Positions 51,507 to 62,942 of a stretch of 64,000 nucleotides of DNA are shown piece after piece. The stretch's first letter is position 1. Each line of letters begins with the position of its first letter. A program made the translations under genes and the position numbers. The notes below the pieces were generated by a model. It ran no database searches and was not told where the DNA came from. It worked only from the letters and a program-made list of their open reading frames with translations. Origin of the DNA: Diploptera punctata (Eukaryota > Arthropoda > Insecta > Blattodea > Blaberidae); assembly GCA_030220185.1 (NCBI GenBank), contig JASPKZ010007526.1, positions 1 to 64,000 on the forward strand, in the 5' to 3' direction.

Positions 51507-51541
<35 letters not shown>

Positions 51542-51545
51542 CATT
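51470..51545 (+). other. retroelement 3' terminus with hairpin and (ATT)n tail
   Basis: 'ttgagtagaagaaaatgcctcatggcgtaac' followed by (ATT)n resembles the ends at 53990-54085 and 60185-60250. Confidence 0.5.
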
Positions 51546-51808
51546 TATGTATTAAAAGGCAAAACAAACCAGTTGGGTTCCTTTTTTGTCCTTTGTTCGT
51601 CAACTGACTTTTTTTTGTGTAGTAGCTATTGGCAAGCTTTAGTGTTATCAATTTTGGAATTTTGGAATTTTGGAAACAGTTATTTCGCCCCACTTCCCTC
51701 CCTCGAGTTGAGTCGAATACTTTATTTAGAAGTCTCTATTCGTCACACTTCACCCTCCTTACGTCTACAATCTACAAAATTTGTACAATACTCAATACAG
51801 TTTTTACC

Positions 51809-52739
51809 ATTTTTTTTTTTTTTTAATTTGAACAAGTTTTTACAACCTGCGTTTTACCATGTGGGTATATCGCAGGATATTTAGTTTACACTTTATATGG
51901 TTTAACAATTAATGGATTACAATTAATATGGATTATTTCAGTGTCTGGAATATTTCATTTATGTATTTGATTGTTGTTGGCATTTTAATAACTTTTCTTA
52001 GCACTATATTTGGGTCCTTGATGTGCGCTGGTCTGTTCTTTTCTTGTAACTTGCAGTGAAGTAAAAGATGCATAGCTGTTTGGTCGTCTTCTGAGCATGG
52101 GCACTTCGGTGAGGCTGCTTTTCCAATTCTGTGTAGGTATTGTTGGAATTTTCCATGGTTTGTGAGGAATTGTGTAAGTACGAAAGTTGGATTTAGGACG
52201 GTTTCTTGCCTGGTATGGATGTTTGGGAAGAAGAGTTTTGTTTGGTGGCCTTTGTGTGATGAAGTGTACAGCGCGTTCCAGATGTCTGTGTAGTATTGAA
52301 GGAGCTTTTGTTTACAAAATGAAATAGGTAGTCGGTCATATACTAGAGTTCTTTGAAACGTTGAGTCTATTTTTGCTAGGAAATCTGCCCTTTCGTTTCC
52401 GTAATGTCCAGTGTGGCCTCGGATCCAATAGAAGTTTACTTGGTTGTTACTCTGTATGTATTGAAGATCTGCCCTGATTTGACTTACAATGGGATTGGCT
52501 GATTTGCTTTTTTTGATTGCTTTAAGTGCTGCTTGTGAGTCAACGTTTATGGCGTATTTAGTTTTAGGTTTTTGTATATTTTTTATCCATTTTAGTGCCA
52601 TCTGAATTCCGAGCTGCTCGGCTTGAAATACTGAGCATTCGGGGTGGAGTTTTGCTGATTTTGAGAAAACTTATTTTCTTCCTGTATAGACTACTAGGCC
52701 TGCTCCGACATTTCCTTATAGAATTCATTATATCTCTTA
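51809..52739 (-). pseudogene. non-LTR retroelement RNase H region and 3' end
   Basis: Minus strand: NVGAGLVVYTGRK, stop, VFSKSAKLHPECSVFQAEQL, then a 222-codon open frame with NVDSQAALKAIKKS, YWIRGHTGHYGNERADFLAK (RNase H D, E, D/H pattern) and LTQFLTNHGKFQQYLHRI...CPCSEDDQTAMH. The 3' UTR has a CCTGCG/CGCAGG hairpin (51846-51876) and a poly(A) tail (51809-51826 as T). 5' truncated where SINE-B2 begins. Confidence 0.88.
51846..51876 (-). ncRNA. 3' UTR hairpin, covarying with 29013-29041
   Basis: Stem CCTGCG/CGCAGG, inner ACC/GGT pairing. Same position relative to stop and poly(A) as in the other copy. Confidence 0.65.
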
Positions 52740-53085
52740 CGTCCACCGCTGTGGTCTCGAGGTAGCGTGCTAACTTGTCACGCGCAGCGGGCCCGGGTTC
52801 GATTCCCGGTCGGGACAGCTTCCTGGGTGAGGTTTTTCCCGGGGTTTTTACTCACTTGTAAGACAGGTGTCAAGACGCTTAGGACCCAACGGTCCCCGAA
52901 AATCATCCGGCCATCATCATCATCATCCTTATCACTATCATCATCATCCTTCATCGGTGTGGAAAGCAACGAGAAGCTACCACACCTATAGTTCCCTAGT
53001 AAAGCTGCAAAGCATAACATGAAAATGCTATGATTGCAGTGAAAGACCTGCCCTCTGGCAGAATTACTATGGGTAAATGGATAAA
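52740..53085 (+). mobile_element. SINE-B2 copy, full length
   Basis: Head 'gtccaccgctgtggtctcgagg', box B GGTTCGATTCCCGGTC, B2 tail to 'gcagaattactatggg'. Confidence 0.92.
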
Positions 53086-53436
53086 CAAAACAAAATATAT
53101 AATGTAATCCAATAAATGAATGTCAAAGCAAAGTAATACCAATCTTAATATGTCAAAGCAAAATAATACTAATCTTAAGGTGTCAGTTAATCCATTTAAT
53201 ATATATATATGACAATGAAACGTCCAGTACAATGTCAAATAAAATAAAATACAATTCAAAACTAACTATTTAATACAATTTGAAGCTAACAATGTCTAAT
53301 ATAATTAAAAGTAAGATAATAAGTGCGGTTACGTGTTATTTATGGTCGAATTTCGACCACTTGCCGATCACTAGTTAATATTAATAATATTATTTTTTTT
53401 ATTGCGGATGAGCCCATGTAGGACTATGCAAAGTAC

Positions 53437-53937
53437 TTAGAGGCGTTTCCTTTGAGCCCAAAGTTCTTTCATTCTTTTGCTATGAGCTTGTTTTCTATCA
53501 TCTGTCCAAGTTGTTCCAGTTTTTTTCTTCGGTTTGTCCTCTTGGTCAACTTGCCATTTATTCACCTTAAGTCTAAATATATCTCTGTTTGGGATATCTT
53601 CTTTAGTAATTCCTGCCAGTTTTAAGTCCTTTTTGACTTCATCGATCCACTTCATAGTATCCACTGGAGCTTTACTTCTGTTTTCGTAGAATTCCATTAT
53701 CTGTTTTGTAAGCCTATTTGAGTTCATTCGTGTAATATGACCATAAAATTTTAACCTTCGTTTTCTAATATCGCTATGAATGTCTGTATATATTTTTATT
53801 TCCTTTTTACTTCTGAGTCTAAATGCTTCATCTATGACTTGTGGACCTAAAACTTTTCTTATAATTTTGTATTCTTTTTCACTATATTTTCGATATCTTT
53901 TTTTCTGTTCAAAATTAATGTTGTTTGTACATGACAT
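53437..53937 (-). pseudogene. RTE-like C-terminal fragment, open over 166 codons
   Basis: Minus strand EKEYKIIRKVLGPQ...RKRRLKFYGHITRMNSNRLT...KWIDEVKKDLKLAG. The FYGHxxRM motif corresponds to WxGHVxRM of other families. Confidence 0.8.
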
Positions 53938-53989
53938 TTACATTGCTACATTATTGTATCTTTAACTGTTTATAATTAGTATAGTGTAT

Positions 53990-54085
53990 ATCTATATTTG
54001 TCAAATATTTATTTGTATTTGTGCTGGTTGAGTGGAAGAGAGGGCCTTATGGCCTTAACTCTGCCAGAATAAATAAAGTATTATT
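53990..54085 (+). other. retroelement 3' terminus with TTAT-loop hairpin
   Basis: AGGGCC-TTAT-GGCCTT (54041-54056), then 'aactctgccagaataaataaag' and (TTA)n. The related 60201-60216 has AAGACC-TTAT-GGTCTT. Confidence 0.6.
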
Positions 54086-54177
54086 ATTATTATGTTTCTG
54101 CTCCATAGAGGCACTCTGGTTTAATTACAGTGTTATAGTGTCGTAATTTTGTATGTAAAGATATGCATGTTTTATTT

Positions 54178-54179
54178 AA

Positions 54180-54212
<33 letters not shown>
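54178..54212. repeat. (ATT)n microsatellite
   Basis: About 11 ATT triplets. Confidence 0.95.
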
Positions 54213-54835
54213 GTTTATTTATAATATATGATACCCTTGAGAAAAGTACTTGAGGGCGCCACTATAAACGAGGGCAAAGTATAATACAACAACGTAAATG
54301 TCTCTAGTGTACATGAGATAGCATTGTATGTAGTTATTATCAGTATTTTAAAAATTGTATAATCGCATGCGTTGGCTTGAATTTATCACCATGTATTACA
54401 AATGTACAATCTTTTATCGTTTAATTTTTATCTTTGTGTCCCTTATGTTGAGGAATAATTATTCATTCCCTAAGCTGTTTTATAAAATTTTGACAAAGTG
54501 TTAGTTTAGCACGTATGTATGTGGGGAAAATTGTGTGGATATTCACAACGGTAGACTTGACATAATTGACTCTTGCCCGGAGTGCAGCGCTCGGTTTCAT
54601 AAACTGGTCATTACTCTTATAATTACATGCTGGTGGTAGTAGGGGAAATAAAAAACTGCAAGATTAACACTGCTAATAAACACGGCGCTCGTTAAATTTC
54701 CCTGCCGAGGGACATTTTACTTAACATAATAAAAATACATGGCTCTCCATTTTTGTTGATACTGAACAGGCAGTCTCCTACCCTTCATACAGTGGATTTA
54801 ACTGAACATACCTATTTTATTGCTCCTCCTCCTAG
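54213..54835. other. no recognisable feature
   Basis: No supported frame or repeat. Confidence 0.45.
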
Positions 54836-54850
54836 TACTACTACTACTAC

Positions 54851-54886
<36 letters not shown>

Positions 54887-54890
54887 ATTT
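54836..54890. repeat. (CTA)(AAT)(ATT) compound microsatellite
   Basis: TAC/CTA triplets, then AAT, then ATT triplets in succession. Confidence 0.9.
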
Positions 54891-55007
54891 TAATTTTCGT
54901 ATTGTATAAATACCTTTTGCAATCGCAATAATTACATTTCTACTTCTCGAAATATTCCTACATGTCTTCTATCCATCTTCTTCTTCTGCAAATAACTAAA
55001 ATTAGGA

Positions 55008-55559
55008 TGTTGATGATGATGATGATAATGATAATAATAATAATAATCATCATCATCATCTATGCAAGTATTAGGTCATGTGGCTTGTTACGATCTCAAG
55101 AGGAATTTTCCATCCAGCGCTTTTTTAGACATCCCAGCGACCTTTTGCCTTGGGTGCAGTAACGAAGCATGACTTTTGGAATTCTATGAGACGGCTTTCG
55201 TTGAAGATGGGCTTTCCAGTTGTTCTGGTAGTTTTGTATATGGTGAAGAATGTGTTCTACACCCAACTTTTCCATAATTTCCTCATTTCTTTTATGGTCG
55301 CACTTTGTACAGCCTGCTGTACGGCGCATAAATCGCATCTCATTTGCTGTTATTCGGCTTTCATCTCTTCTTCGTATTGTCCATGCTTCAGTACCATATC
55401 TTAATACTGGTCTTGCGAGAACCTTATAAAGCCGTAATCTTGTGTTCTTTTGTACTAAAGAATACCTAGTAGGACACAATAATCTAATCCCCCTCTGGGC
55501 CAGCAACCCATTGGGCGAAAAAAAATGTATATTTGCTTTCAACTCTGAAACCAAGCCTC

Positions 55560-55560
<1 letters not shown>
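55008..55560 (-). pseudogene. RTE-like C-terminal fragment with compound triplet tail
   Basis: Minus strand TRLRLYKVLARPVLRYGTEA...MRFMRRTAGCTKCDHKRNEE...KSLGCLKKRWM; tail of GAT/ATT triplets at 55008-55062. Confidence 0.8.
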
Positions 55561-55605
<45 letters not shown>

Positions 55606-55606
55606 C
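55561..55606. repeat. (AAT)n microsatellite
   Basis: About 15 triplets; forms the 3' tail of the next element on the minus strand. Confidence 0.95.
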
Positions 55607-56581
55607 TCTATCTATCTTCTGGTTTTTACAGCTGCTGCCGTCTTCCTGTGCCAAACCTCCAAAGCCTACGGTCTTGGGCATCTTCGATGCTTAGCCCTCT
55701 AGCTTGCATTACTGTCTTCATGTTTTCCTTCCATGTTAACCTTGGTCTCCCTCTTTTCTTCTTTCTGTTCGGATGCCATTCATATAGTTGCTTCGGCCAT
55801 CGCTCATCTTCCATTCTTAAGACATGTCCCAACCACTTTAATTCCTTCTCCTCAATTCTTTCAATTATGCTTTCTTCTGCTTCCATTATGTTTCTAATTT
55901 CCTTATTTGTGACATGTTCTAATTTAGACTTTCTGGCACTTCTCCGTAAATAATCCATTTCTAGAGCTATTAGTCTATTCTTGTAGTACTTATTGATTGT
56001 CCATACCTCACTTCCATACATTGCAACAGATTCCACCAATGTTTTACCAATATATTTTTTTGTGTCTTTCCAAATATGCTTATCCCACCATATGGAATTT
56101 AACGATGATATTATTTTGCTACTTAATTCAATTCTATGTTTTATGTTCTCTTTGCCTATACCTTCAATGTTATCCATAATTATTCCCAAATATTTAGTTT
56201 GTTTCACTTGCTTTATTTGGATTCCTTCTTCCAATATTAAATTTTCTCGTTCATTGCTATTTATTGCCAGATATTCTGTTTTTTGTAAATTTACTGTGAG
56301 ACCCCATGATTCATATGTGTTTTTCAACCTTTTTATCATGAATTCCATATCAAATATGTCTTGCGCTAAAACCAGTTGATCATCGGCAAATTGTAATGTC
56401 AGCAAAAATCTGTTACCTATTGGGATCCCCATACCTTTGCACCTTTGTTTCCATTTCATTAATGTGGATTCTACATAAATATTAAATAAAATTGGTGAAA
56501 GACTGCACCCTTGTTTCAATCCCCTTGTGGTTTTTATAGGATTAGACATTATATTTCCAATTTTAACATAAGCGGAGTTAT
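55607..56581 (-). pseudogene. RTE-like reverse transcriptase fragment, open over about 310 codons
   Basis: Minus strand TTRGLKQGCSLSPILFNIYV, LQFADDQLVLAQDIF (catalytic ADD intact), KYLGIIMDNIEG, ELKWLGHVLRMEDERW, KKRGRPRLTWKENM, stop near 55626. 5' truncated inside the RT. No stop over the whole length, so it is probably a young copy. (AAT)n tracts lie at both edges. Confidence 0.9.
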
Positions 56582-56582
56582 C

Positions 56583-56639
<57 letters not shown>

Positions 56640-56644
56640 TAATA

Positions 56645-56703
<59 letters not shown>
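56582..56703. repeat. (AAT)n microsatellite, 122 bp
   Basis: The longest pure triplet tract in the window, with a single AAC and a phase slip near 56642. Confidence 0.95.
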
Positions 56704-56704
<1 letters not shown>

Positions 56705-57279
56705 TGAATCGCTGAGTTGAAAAGGGAAGAAACTCTACTTTCGAGAAAACCTTAAAAAACTGCAGAACTCCCTTTTACCTTATTCTGACAATGTTTGATC
56801 AAATAAAATATTGTTCCTCTGCTTACAGGGGCTTAAAAATAACAATAATTAATAATTTCTATAGTACATACGTGTTTTATCGCTCTTCTAAGACAGTGGA
56901 GTTTGTTCCTTTTTAAAATCATCAAAAATTAATTTAGCATTATTATATAAATAAACTTTATTAGTAATTATAAGACAAGAAAACTACATTCAAAACTTCA
57001 AATACGTCAAGAAACACATTGTCAAGTATCACTTGCTTTCCTTTGCCATCCTGTGGAGAATGATCATTAACCAACCATAAGTGATGTTAAACAAGCTATA
57101 TTTTTATCACCTTTTGCATAAAAAAGCAAAGGATCAATATTGTAATTGGTCAAAAATTTTTCACAGTAAGCTATAAGAAGTTATGTAGTATTTTAAGGTT
57201 TTCTCAAAAGTTGGTACTTGGAGTTTCTTTTCTTTTCAACTCAGCGATTCAATTTTACTTGTATACAGATTTTCAATTT

Positions 57280-57550
57280 TGACACATACTTCTGTGCCTA
57301 AAGTATTATTTTCCTTCTTCACTCGTCTCTATCCATCCACTCCATTTCTTCCAGTCCCCTTGTTTTTATTCCAGTTCTTATTTCTTGCATCCACGAGTTT
57401 CGAGGTTTTCCTTTTTTTTTTTCTTCTTCAAGGTGGATATTATTCCAATGTTTTTCTGGGTAAGCTTTCTTCTTGCATTCGTCGTAGATTCCCATACCAA
57501 TGTATTCCTTGCATCTTATATAATCTACTGTACAGATTATTATAATACTA
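57280..57550 (-). pseudogene. RTE-like 3' fragment
   Basis: Minus strand YIGMGIYDECKKKAYPEKHW...KGKPRNSWMQEIRTGIKTRG...EWMDRDE. Truncated. Confidence 0.7.
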
Positions 57551-57558
57551 CTTAATAT

Positions 57559-57807
57559 TATAAGATTATAATGATATTGTGAAAACAAAAATTAATGTCT
57601 GAACCATGGACCTCTAGTTCTCCGTACTAGTGTGCAGCCCACTACACCATTCTAGACTTGGCACAAACATTAACAATTCTTTCCACATATGCCAAGTCTA
57701 GAATGGTGTAGTGGACTGCACACCAGTACGTAGAACTAGAGGTCCACGGTTCGATTCCTGGTTCATACATTAATTTTTCTTTTCACAATATCATTATAAT
57801 ATTATAA
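57559..57807. repeat. palindrome with tRNA-like sequence in each arm
   Basis: Arms of about 105 and 117 bp surround a 26-bp loop. The right arm has box A-like TGGTGTAGTGGACTGC and box B GGTTCGATTCC followed by 'ttaatttttctttt'; the left arm lacks about 11 bp covering box B. Confidence 0.85.
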
Positions 57808-58404
57808 TATGATCCATTATTGGAACTGTGTTAAAATAACGGTATTGGAAAATGTTAAATAACTACTTAATATATCTTTATTTTTCTGTTGCATCCCCGG
57901 TTTTTCAAAACGTATTTCCAGTATCACTCATCCAAATTTTCATGACTTTCTTGTATTCTGTTGTTTATCTTCTAGGATAATAATAAGAATAATAATAATT
58001 AATATATATCTGTATTTTTCTGTTTTAATCCCGGTTTTCAAAACCCATTTCCATTTTCATTATCAAAATTTTCCTGTCTTCCTTATATTCTGTTCTTTTT
58101 CTTCTAGGAGATAGCAATAATGATTCCGATAATAATAACAATATTAATAATAATGAAATATAGTATCCCTATCTTAAATTATTTACGGTAAAGCAATTGA
58201 TTGAGTTTTCAAAATACATTTTTATAAGAGTATGAGATTGAGTTCACTTTTTAGTAGTCTGTTTTTTTCTTACAGGTGCCTGCATGAGGAAGTTTCGACT
58301 TGACATTCTTCTGGTAAGTAGGACGTGCCATTGTCTTTTGTTATTAGGTTTAAAATAAACGTTACATTTTACCATTTTCATCCACATAAACAATAAATCT
58401 AGTG

Positions 58405-58758
58405 ATCTTGTAGAAGATTTCCGGGCTGTTGGTCGTGGTCTTGAGGCTTGTAGTTCCCCGACGTTTCGCCAGAGACTGCGTCCGGCATCCTCAAGGGTGT
58501 CTTGAGATTGGCAATTTTGTCGACTACCTGCCCTATTTATACATTTATCCGCGACGTGTTCTCTGCGCGGACACGTCGCGGATAAATGTATAAATAGGGC
58601 AGGTAGTCGACAAAATTGCCAATCTCAAGACACCCTTGAGGATGCCGGACGCAGTCTCTGGCGAAACGTCGGGGAACTACAAGCCTCAAGACCACGACCA
58701 ACAGCCCGGAAATCTTCTACAAGATCATCATAGTAACTCCGGCCGTGAAAGCCTAAGT
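58405..58758. mobile_element. Penelope-type foldback insertion, 354 bp
   Basis: Arms of about 158 bp meet near 58566 with few mismatches; a 14-bp duplication CAATAAATCTAGTG (58391-58404, 58759-58772) flanks it. Each arm has TTGAGGA...CGAAACGTC (58636-58670 plus, 58494-58460 minus). Ends 'ccggccgtgaaagcct', shared with 34755-34770. Confidence 0.93.
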
Positions 58759-58772
58759 CAATAAATCTAGTG

Positions 58773-59500
58773 GTACTTTATCCGTTCAGTGAGTAGCCAA
58801 TTTATAATTCTTTGAGCGATGGGAAAGAAAGCACATAAATCAAATAGTGAACTTTTCAGAAGGAGCTTTTAAATTATTTTAATCGAATTGATATGCAATG
58901 TAATGTCTAACGATAATAGGCCTACGAGTATTATTATTCACCTATCAGGGTGGTATATTTCCAGATTTCACTTATGTCCCCAGACCATAAGGTTTAGATC
59001 AACTTAGAGACTGATAATTAAGATAAAATTAAACAAATAATAACAATATTTTACTAATTTGTTTTTTTCCTCCGTCGGTCAAATAATTGTAATAATGGTA
59101 ATGTAAGCATTAAGCCTATAATTTCATTAAAATATTTCTTACGTTTATTTAGATATGTTCCGTGAATTTCATCCAGTTGATTTTTGTAAAATCTTTCTAA
59201 ATTAATTTCACTCTTTTAAATTAGGAATGATTACTTGGAGGTTAATAATGGGAAAGAAGTGATCTCTCTATTATGAAAATGTTATAAATGAGCTATAAGA
59301 GAAGGAATAGATTGGAAAAATTGAATAAATCTATTTATAATTTATTTATAATAATTAATATGTTTATCAAAATGTATAACATGAGAAATTTGTTTTTTAC
59401 TTGAGAAAACGTGGGAATCAAGTTAGCATATAATTCTGAACGATGATATAGAAAGCCGATTGTCTGTATGTCAAATTCAAATGTGCCGTCAAGAGAGACT
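58773..59500. other. no recognisable feature
   Basis: AT-rich; nothing supported. Confidence 0.45.
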
Positions 59501-59502
59501 AG

Positions 59503-59503
59503 G

Positions 59504-59542
<39 letters not shown>
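59503..59542. repeat. (TA)n microsatellite
   Basis: About 19 TA units at the start of repeat E copy 2. Confidence 0.95.
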
Positions 59543-59545
<3 letters not shown>

Positions 59546-60042
59546 TAGAAGTTCCGGCCACGCGTTGCTGTGGCTAAGATATACGTTAAAAATTTTAATT
59601 AAGTTGCTGTTTTACAGCCAGATTACTTAAAATTAATAGGCCTACTTACACACGATATTAATAATATTGAAAATAAAATAAATCCTGAACACACTTAAAT
59701 TATGAAATAATCAATATTTGTAATTCAATTGAAATTCGCGGTTGCAACAAAAAGCACAGCCACCTGGTTAAATAATAAACCAATTACCTTACCAAATTAC
59801 CTTACACCGCCATCTGTTAGAATCGTATGGGACTCACAGATAATTACAACTCTTTGTTAGATAATAAACAAATAATTTGCAATAAAAAATAATGCGACTA
59901 TAAATTTAGTTATAAATTACCCTAAGTCTCAAGTTGGATCAAACTGCACACAGTGTGCGAAATTTTATTAAAATCGGTTTAGTAGTTTAGGATTCCATCG
60001 CGGACAAACAACGTGACACGAAATTTTTATGTATTAAGATAT
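59543..60042 (+). repeat. repeat E copy 2
   Basis: Begins 'agttccggccacgcgttgctgtggc' and ends 'cggacaaacaacgtgacac' then 'tttttatgtattaag', the same start and end style as 38628-39722 but a different middle. Confidence 0.5.
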
Positions 60043-60184
60043 GCTCGTATTCATATTCTTACCAAGTGCGAAACATAGAACTGTGTTGGATTAACGAAGT
60101 ACTAAAATACGTTATACTAACACACGATCAAGAGAAAATTTAACTCTAGCTGTTCCTCTATATCGTATATGTATAATTTAACCT

Positions 60185-60250
60185 TGGTGAAGTGGAAAAG
60201 AAGACCTTATGGTCTTAACTCCATCAGTTAGCCTAAAATAGATAATAAAT
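60185..60250 (+). other. retroelement 3' terminus with TTAT-loop hairpin
   Basis: AAGACC-TTAT-GGTCTT at 60201-60216, then 'aactccatcag' and an A-rich AATA tail. Confidence 0.55.
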
Positions 60251-60567
60251 AAGCCTATATAAAAATATAATTTCTAAAAGTTTGACAGTGAATTAACACA
60301 CTGTATTTTTACAGTGAAAGATTGCCAGTTTTTGGACCACGTTTGCCCATATATTTTAGTCTGGCTTAACACCTTTGACTGTTCGAGATGGGTTAACGTT
60401 ACAATAGCAATGCTGCCGCTCCTTTGACATAGTCGCAGGGTGACTTAAGCACGTAAGTCCGTAAGTCTCACGACCATGAGCAAGATTAAGATACCTTCGG
60501 ATGAGATTATTACTAATTTACTATTAGCACTATTACTACTACTGTTAAGCCCATCTACAGTTTCTAC

Positions 60568-60582
60568 TACTACTACTACTAC

Positions 60583-60627
<45 letters not shown>

Positions 60628-60632
60628 TATTT
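60568..60632. repeat. (ACT)n-(ATT)n microsatellite
   Basis: ACT triplets pass into ATT triplets. Confidence 0.95.
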
Positions 60633-60759
60633 GTACGTCCTGTGCAAAGTCATAGAGAGATAGACTCCAAATTTCCTATCTAGCAAGCATTGAATCTAGT
60701 GAAGGCATGAACGGAAATTTGTCTGCCACCATATTTTGAGTCTTGATTTCGTTAAAAAT

Positions 60760-61094
60760 GTGTTAAGCCCCATCCATCCGTAGTAATTCTGCCCGAGGGT
60801 AGGTCTTCCACTGCAATCATAGCATTTTCATGTTATGATTTGCAGCTTTGCTAGGGAATTATAGGTGTGGTAGCTTCCCGTTGCTTTCCACACCGTGAAG
60901 GATGATAATGGTGATGGTGATGATGGACCGGATGATTTTCGGGGACCATTGGGCCCTAAGCTTCCTGACATTTGTCTTACAGGTGAGGAAAAACCCCGAA
61001 AAAACCTCAGCCAGGAGACTGTCCGACCGGGAATCGAACCCGGACCTGCTGCTTGACAAGGCAGCACGCTACCTCTAGAACACAGCGGTGGACA
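60760..61094 (-). mobile_element. SINE-B2 copy
   Basis: Inverse orientation; from the 'agacctaccctcgggcag' end to the 'gtccaccgctgtg' head at 61094; box B present. Confidence 0.92.
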
Positions 61095-61289
61095 TGTGTT
61101 AAGTAAGATCTATTAATTTCATATCGTAATTTAATTATCATATATTGTTTTATTACTTTTTGTTACACTTTTTTTTACCTCTTTTAATCAAATTAATTGA
61201 ATTTACGCTTGGGAAATGTTGATAACTGAACGAAATGGACTCTCAATATACCGTAGCAGTGCGTTCCCACTTAAATAACGCGACCTGTT

Positions 61290-61335
61290 GCCTCTCTCCT
61301 CTCTCTCCCTTTCCTCTCTCTCCTCTCTCTCTCTC

Positions 61336-61375
<40 letters not shown>

Positions 61376-61392
61376 CTCTCTATGTCTCTCTC
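61290..61392. repeat. (CT)n tract
   Basis: CT dinucleotides with CTC interruptions over about 100 bp. Confidence 0.95.
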
Positions 61393-61729
61393 TATATCTC
61401 TGATCCTGGATTGCATAGCGTATAATACCTTAATATAATATTCCTTTAGGGGAAACTAGCTTAGTGCGCTGATAATCTGTACTACCAAACATGTTTTTAA
61501 TATGAACCTAATCCTCTAATTCTGTTTTCGGGTTAATATTGAGTAATATAGAAAATGTAGTCTATATTTTTTTATTTATTCAATTAACGGGTTGAACAGG
61601 CAAGAAGCTTAGTAGGGCCCCTGAATTGAATATGGTGGAATAAGAATATTTCCAGGAACACAAAATCACTCATGGGAAAATCAATAGTTGAAAGTATTTT
61701 ATGTTAGAACGTGGAAGAATGAATTGCAT

Positions 61730-62116
61730 TTTTTTTTTCAAATGCCCCAGGTTGTCTTTCGACATTCCTGGTTTCTCTCCTGGCATAGCGTATTTGTAAC
61801 CCACTTCTGAGGTTGGGGCGCCTGAAAGGCGGGGTTACGTTGCCCCGATGATATGATGGGTGATGATGATTATAATGGTGCGCCAGGAGAGTCCCTAATC
61901 CTAAGCTTAACCTAAGATGAATATGAATGATGATGAATGCGATGGCCATATGATTTCGGGGACCGTTTGGGCTTAAAGGTTTCCTGACATTTGTCTTAAA
62001 GGTGAGGAAAAACCCCGATAAAAACCTCACCCAGAAAAACTGTCCCGACCGGGGATCGAACCCGGGCCCGCTGCGTGGCAAGGCAGCACGCTCTACCCCG
62101 AGACTACAGCGGTGGA
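61730..62116 (-). mobile_element. SINE-B1 copy, full length
   Basis: T-run tail at 61730, B1 tail, head ending 'gcggtggac' at 62116; both boxes recognisable. Confidence 0.92.
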
Positions 62117-62189
62117 CAAATTAATAAAATTGTGCTTTTGGCAGTTAAAATTTATTATTTTAGAAGAAGCGAATGGGTATGAAAATTAC

Positions 62190-62450
62190 AAAGAATTCGG
62201 AATAAATAAATTAGAAGACCGATGAAAGCACAGGAAATATAATTGATTAGAGACAATTAAAATGACTTGGACATCTAATAAGGATGACCTAAAAATCCTT
62301 CATTGGACACCAGGCAGAAAAGGTATCCGGGGAAGACAAAAGAAGATTATGGTACCAAAAAGTTAAAAGAAGTTACTTCATCGAAGGGACTTCAACAATA
62401 AATGCCCTTGATCGAGAATGATGGAGTTAGGGAAAGGGAAATAAATTTCA
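62190..62450 (+). pseudogene. RTE-like 3' fragment
   Basis: KWLGHLIRMT then KILHWTPGRKGIRGRQKKIW and NALDREW in the plus strand with stops; matches the WLGHxxRM...ALHWTP...GRPK pattern of another RTE subfamily. Confidence 0.75.
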
Positions 62451-62942
62451 CTGCAAATTCCCTTAATTATAATATTATATTTACAATTTTTAATGCTTTA
62501 TTTGTTATTTGACACTATTTATATTTTTACCCTGTCTCACATGAAGACAACAATTATTTTTATTTTCGAAAGTAGCACTTTTTTCTATAGATCAGTAAGT
62601 GAGTGACCTGGTCGGTATTATACTATTATATTAGTTATGAAGTTACTTGTGTCACTGTTACTCTGTGTTGGAAAAAAGTTGATGCTGTGTGGTGCGCTCA
62701 GGGAATTGGCGCGGTGATAGAAAAATTAGAGCAATTGTTCACATGAACGCCGCCATATTATTTATATTGCTGTACAATTACACAAAACCAAGACTTTTTT
62801 TCCTACGTACACCTGAAATTGAGACGGGTTAATATAATTTCATATTTAAAGGAGGTTGGTTTTTGGAGGCATGGTTGATCCCAATATCTTCTTTCGATTG
62901 GATTATCGTCAGACCATGGAAGGTTATGGAGATAATTATCAC

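Noticed and set aside
52564..52746. Separate small protein upstream of the RNase H frame
   Set aside because: Wrong frame; the neighbouring frame continues the RNase H domain with one stop.
50568..56639. Proteins with long asparagine, isoleucine, leucine or tyrosine runs
   Set aside because: These are translations of (AAT/ATT)n microsatellites fused to retroelement frames.
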